This document shows, piece after piece, positions 55,356-58,142 of a DNA stretch of 58,142 bases; within the stretch, counting starts at the first letter, position 1, and every line of letters starts with the position of its first letter. Source of the stretch: a virus; the IMG/VR virus record IMGVR_UViG_3300042352_000458, positions 1 to 58,142 of that record; one strand, 5' to 3'. The notes beneath the pieces are model-generated. The model saw only the letters and a list, made by a program, of their open reading frames with translations. It searched no databases and had not been told where the DNA came from. Both the position numbers and the translations under genes were made by a program.

Positions 55356-56501
55356 TTAAAAGGGGGCATCGTCATCATCCTCTACATCAGTATTAAAAAC
55401 CGGCTCACCAAAAGCCGAAGCAACATCAAAGTTTGGTGCTACTGGTGAAGGCACTTCTAGTGGAGGCATTGTAAACAAAGGTACATCTTTTGTAATAGTA
55501 CCAGAGACAGTCTCAGATCTTCTTTTCTTTCTTATACTTTCCACATCAGGAATGTTAAGCTCCTCTGCATAAATATCTAAGTAAAGGCCATCTGCCTCAC
55601 GGCACTTCAATAAGTGAACATAGTTAACGCCAAACGGCTCTAATGAAACTCTACCTTTGCTGTCTTCATCTAAGAAGAACTTCTTTAGATTTGGGTATCT
55701 TTCGGGATCAATCTTACTGTATTCTTTAATACCAAGTTTTGTAGGGTTAGTCATAACTGCTACAAAGTCGGCAACCTGAAAGGTAAATTGTGAATAGTAC
55801 AGATCTGAGGGTTGAGGCTGTGACATAATATCTTTGTCTTTAGCTCTCTTTATCATCTCAGAGTTTGTTTGAGAAAGTAAAATAAAAATAGCATTCTCAT
55901 ACTCCATCTTCAAGTCATTAACTCTCTCGATAAACTTCTCAATTATCGCATTCCTAGCTTCACCAGAGTCAGCAGAGATTAAAGCCAAGTGATCGACAGT
56001 AATAACTACTGAGTCTTTATCTTTGTTTAACTCTAAAAACTCCTTACACCCCTCATAAAACTTAGCAGGTGTAGTTGGTACCTGTGAGATACTAACTCTA
56101 TCATCCTGTAGGGACTCAAAATAAGCCTTTGCTTGCAACTTCTCTTCGTCAGTGAACTCTTGTAACAAAATCTCTTTTTTCGTCTTAGATTTGATATTCT
56201 TAGCCATACCACGTAATACTAAACTAAGAACTCTCATCTCAAGAGATATATTCAGCACTGCAAAGTTCTTAGACAAAGGGTTGAGATCTTCGTTTAAGAT
56301 GTTCTCCACCATTCTTGCCAATGTATAACTCTTACCAATACCTGAACCGGCAGAGAAAACAATAACAGAACCGTTTACTACAGGAAACACATCATCAAAG
56401 TAAGGGAGACCTGTTTTAATAATCCCCTTTTTACCTACTTGGTATTTTTTAATCTCTGTGAATGCCTGTTTAGTAAGGTCTTTAAATTTTTGTATTTGCA
56501 T
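55356..56501 (-). CDS. DnaB/RecA-type replicative helicase ATPase
   Basis: This 381-aa protein has a RecA/DnaB-type ATPase core. Walker A is SAGSGIGKSYT (residues 50-60), followed by a strand (FAVLNISLEMRVLSLVL) typical of DnaB (E..M). Walker B is VVITVDHLALIS, followed by an AIFILLSQTNSEM strand with the sensor Gln. It lacks the DnaB N-terminal domain, as in T7-type or other short replicative helicases. The C-terminal tail is acidic (DVEDDDDAPF). It should unwind DNA ahead of the family A polymerase. The start is two bases downstream of the 195-aa gene. Confidence 0.85.
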   Translation of the reverse strand: MQIQKFKDLTKQAFTEIKKYQVGKKGIIKTGLPYFDDVFPVVNGSVIVFSAGSGIGKSYTLARMVENILNEDLNPLSKNFAVLNISLEMRVLSLVLRGMAKNIKSKTKKEILLQEFTDEEKLQAKAYFESLQDDRVSISQVPTTPAKFYEGCKEFLELNKDKDSVVITVDHLALISADSGEARNAIIEKFIERVNDLKMEYENAIFILLSQTNSEMIKRAKDKDIMSQPQPSDLYYSQFTFQVADFVAVMTNPTKLGIKEYSKIDPERYPNLKKFFLDEDSKGRVSLEPFGVNYVHLLKCREADGLYLDIYAEELNIPDVESIRKKRRSETVSGTITKDVPLFTMPPLEVPSPVAPNFDVASAFGEPVFNTDVEDDDDAPF

Positions 56502-56503
56502 TT

Positions 56504-57091
56504 TTATTCTAAAGTTTTGAATTTGTTATCAAAAGATGTTTTGTGTTTTAAGTAGTATCTGTACAAGCTAGACTGCTCTATGTCGAATCTAACTGAGAAT
56601 GCGTTACTAGGCTTAAAGAACAAATACTCTAATCTTTTCGACCACTCAAATTGAGAGCTGTCATTCATAAAGGATTTGCAGAGATAGGCTAACTTGTTTC
56701 TATCAATACCGGAATGTGCTCTAAACAGAGCAATATACAGTTTTGTTTTCTTCCTGTTACCTATCTCTTTATCTTCTGCTTTGTAAATGCTTTCTAACCA
56801 ATCGTATAACTTAAGATCATCTTCGTTGACCTCAGGTACTTGTAATGTCTCTAGTAAATCTGAACCCTTGCTAGTAAGTCTGATACGGTTCTGTATAGTG
56901 TCAGCTTTGTTTTTAGCTTTTACTAAAGACACATATTCAGATTTTTGATATTTATCAAGAACCTCCAAGGAGATGTTATTTGTTATAACTTCTTCTAGGC
57001 TCTCAGTTTTATTCTGAGAAATAAGTTGAAGATTTATAACATCAATTGGGGATAAACCCCACTTACACATAAGATCAAAATTTACATACAT
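56504..57091 (-). CDS. Replication-associated protein, possible helicase partner
   Basis: This 195-aa protein is helical with a possible winged-helix or loader-like N-terminal part (YVNFDLMCKWGLSPIDVINL) and a basic middle (SEYVSLVKAKNKADTIQNRI, RLTSKG). The C-terminal half is Tyr/Phe-rich (RLEYLFFKPSNAFSVRFD). It is directly upstream of the helicase gene and cotranscribed with it, so a helicase loader or accessory role is likely by position. No family is recognised from sequence alone. Confidence 0.45.
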   Translation of the reverse strand: MYVNFDLMCKWGLSPIDVINLQLISQNKTESLEEVITNNISLEVLDKYQKSEYVSLVKAKNKADTIQNRIRLTSKGSDLLETLQVPEVNEDDLKLYDWLESIYKAEDKEIGNRKKTKLYIALFRAHSGIDRNKLAYLCKSFMNDSSQFEWSKRLEYLFFKPSNAFSVRFDIEQSSLYRYYLKHKTSFDNKFKTLE

Positions 57092-57092
57092 A

Positions 57093-57194
57093 TTAAAAAA
57101 CTTTTTTACAAATCCATACTATCCCACAAATCTCAATCACAATTAAGGATAGGTACCAAATTATTGTTAGCCAAAAAAACACTTTATCTTTCAT
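57093..57194 (-). CDS. 33-aa membrane microprotein, possibly leaderless
   Basis: This short ORF encodes 33 residues with a long hydrophobic stretch (VFFWLTIIWYLSLIVIEICG, then IVWICKKVF). The stop is one base before the next gene's ATG. The ATG lies only four bases after the -7 promoter element at 57199-57206, so the transcript may be leaderless. Function unknown; a small membrane regulator or inhibitor is possible. Confidence 0.4.
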   Translation of the reverse strand: MKDKVFFWLTIIWYLSLIVIEICGIVWICKKVF

Positions 57195-57198
57195 TTTG

Positions 57199-57229
57199 CA
57201 AAGGTATAAATTATTTTCCAGTAAACCTA
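57199..57229 (-). promoter_or_regulatory. Possible early-type promoter before the helicase operon
   Basis: Read on the minus strand, TACCTTTG (57206-57199) matches TAnnTTTG. The -33 position has only TTAG, so the match is weaker than in the other promoters. Confidence 0.45.
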
Positions 57230-57241
57230 ATAATTTTACAA

Positions 57242-57769
57242 TTATTTTCCACTACTTCCGTATCCACCCTCTCCACGATCTGTATCAGAAAGTACAGGTG
57301 CTTCTTCAAACTCTATTCTAGGATAAGGTAAAATTAAAATTTGACCAATTCTATCTCCAATTTCGTAGGCACTAAACCCATATTCATCACAGTCTTGTCC
57401 TTTACCGTATGGTAATATTGTGTAGTCAAAGGTATGACTAATTCTGCCTAATTTTCCTGGCTCACTGTAAGCATTATCTGCAAAAATGGCAGAGGGCTTG
57501 AATTTAAAGAAGACCTCTCCTCTGTAACCTGAATCTAGTACTCCTACAGAGTTAGATAATATAAGGTCTTGTTTTGCATTTGAGCTTCTAGGGAATAATA
57601 GCCCAACGTATCCTACAGGAATCTCAAAAGCTAAACCGGTACCGAATACCATATTACCCTCTTCATCAAAGTGTTTAGAAGTTGCTGTTAAATCCATCCC
57701 TGCATCCCCCGGTTTCGCATAACTTGGTATTACTGCCTCGGGTACTAATTTTTTAATTCTTACTAACAT
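57242..57769 (-). CDS. dut: dUTPase
   Basis: This 175-aa protein has the five dUTPase motifs: GDAGMDLTA (1), PRSSNAKQ (2), VGVLDSGYRGEV (3), GDRIGQILILPY (4) and the P-loop-like RGEGGYGSSGK end (5). A 20-30 residue insertion between motifs 3 and 4 (with KGQDCDEYGFSAYE) makes it slightly longer than the common form. It hydrolyses dUTP to dUMP and PPi and keeps uracil out of the phage DNA. Its start overlaps the end of the upstream phosphoesterase gene by 17 bases, so translation is probably coupled. Confidence 0.95.
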   Translation of the reverse strand: MLVRIKKLVPEAVIPSYAKPGDAGMDLTATSKHFDEEGNMVFGTGLAFEIPVGYVGLLFPRSSNAKQDLILSNSVGVLDSGYRGEVFFKFKPSAIFADNAYSEPGKLGRISHTFDYTILPYGKGQDCDEYGFSAYEIGDRIGQILILPYPRIEFEEAPVLSDTDRGEGGYGSSGK

Positions 57770-58142
57770 TTTCTATAAATTTTATTTGGTTTGTATTCGG
57801 ATCCCAATCAAATGTCATGGGCTTTTGTGTGTACTCATAAGACTCGTCTAATACTGATGCATTAAAGAAGTGGGTACCGTCTTTAAACTCGTAGCCATAT
57901 CCTGAATGTATGTGACCACAAACATGAATCTTGGGCCTTAATCTTTCTATTCTTTCTGCCAATAACTCGCAACCTAATCCGTCCCAAGGTCTACCTGCCA
58001 CAGTATCTAAAGTACCAAAGGCTGGCCCATGTGTAATAAGGATGTCTGTATTGTCAGGAATTGCTTCCCACTTACCGGCTATCTCTATACTACCTTTGGG
58101 TAAATTAAATGCCCACGAGTAAAATTCAGGCTGCCATGGAGA
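57753..58142 (-). CDS. Metallophosphoesterase, 5'-truncated by window edge
   Basis: The reading frame runs to the window edge, so only the C-terminal 129 or so residues are visible. The motifs SPWQPEFYSWAFNLP, ILITHGPAFGTLD and HVCGHIHSGYGYEF are those of small calcineurin-like phosphoesterases related to the MPPED/UPF0046 group. The two His-containing motifs bind metal. It would hydrolyse a phosphodiester, substrate unknown. It overlaps the dUTPase gene by 17 bases. The start codon lies beyond the window, and the ATG at 58001 is internal. Confidence 0.75.
   Translation of the reverse strand, partial: SPWQPEFYSWAFNLPKGSIEIAGKWEAIPDNTDILITHGPAFGTLDTVAGRPWDGLGCELLAERIERLRPKIHVCGHIHSGYGYEFKDGTHFFNASVLDESYEYTQKPMTFDWDPNTNQIKFIENVSKN

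Noticed and set aside
1-58142. tRNA genes, rRNA genes, integrase or attachment sites
   Set aside because: No cloverleaf-like sequence, rRNA, integrase-like protein or paired direct repeats were recognised; nothing indicates a prophage.

Overview
The window is a fragment of a tailed double-stranded DNA phage that infects a member of the Bacteroidota, probably a flavobacterium. Five lines of evidence support this. The DNA is strongly AT-rich. Start codons sit behind A-rich leaders rather than strong Shine-Dalgarno sites. Promoters match the Bacteroidota sigma consensus (TTTG, about 20 nt, TAnnTTTG). Exported proteins carry flavobacterial-type signal peptides ending in SQ or AQ. The protein families are ones typical of Bacteroidota phages: a FISUMP domain, a VirE/BT4734-type primase, and giant multidomain virion proteins. 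The split into a long plus-strand late block and a minus-strand replication block, together with the tail and cargo proteins, recalls crAss-like phages and related Bacteroidota podoviruses. No capsid, portal, terminase or RNA polymerase is visible, so the lineage cannot be fixed. Both ends lie inside the genome.

Layout, plus strand. (1) 50-6525 is an envelope and lysis region. It holds a holin-like protein and a run of exported proteins: a small secreted protein, a 531-aa protein with dockerin-like and cohesin-like modules, a lipoprotein with a type IX-sorting-like C-terminus, two small membrane proteins, a CsgG-like protein and a beta-barrel-like protein. A GH19-type endolysin and an overlapping spanin-like pair follow. 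(2) 6537-13305 encodes virion appendage proteins. They share a Cys-containing N-terminal adaptor and are built from domains joined by Thr-rich linkers; one carries two seven-bladed NHL-type propellers. (3) 13324-14943 encodes two glycosyltransferases and ends in tandem terminators. (4) 15077-24264 encodes tail connector or ring proteins, an HU/IHF-like protein and a 2052-aa tail protein. That protein ends in a FISUMP domain and appears to have been separated from its natural C-terminal part, which is now a 304-aa ORF. (5) 24346-49344 encodes a tail lysozyme/peptidase, mosaic proteins rich in short GG tags, and four very large presumed virion or ejection proteins.

Minus strand. A bidirectional terminator at about 49351-49389 separates the late block from genes read in the opposite direction: a GIY-YIG homing endonuclease, a metallophosphoesterase, a VirE/BT4734-type primase with three short overlapping genes upstream, a T7-like family A DNA polymerase, a DnaB/RecA-like helicase, a possible helicase partner, a membrane microprotein, a dUTPase, and a second phosphoesterase cut by the window edge.

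How it fits together. The minus-strand genes would replicate the genome and keep uracil out of it. Five plus-strand promoters of one type (TTTG-N19/20-TAATTTTG) would drive the tail and cargo genes. Most minus-strand promoters use a different core (TATCTTTG or TACCTTTG), which suggests an early/late distinction that still uses host RNA polymerase. The most unusual parts are the phage-encoded envelope cluster (CsgG-like, cohesin/dockerin-like, T9SS-like), the pairing of Thr-rich appendages with two glycosyltransferases, the FISUMP cassette that splits a tail protein, and the GG-tagged modular virion proteins encoded next to a peptidase.
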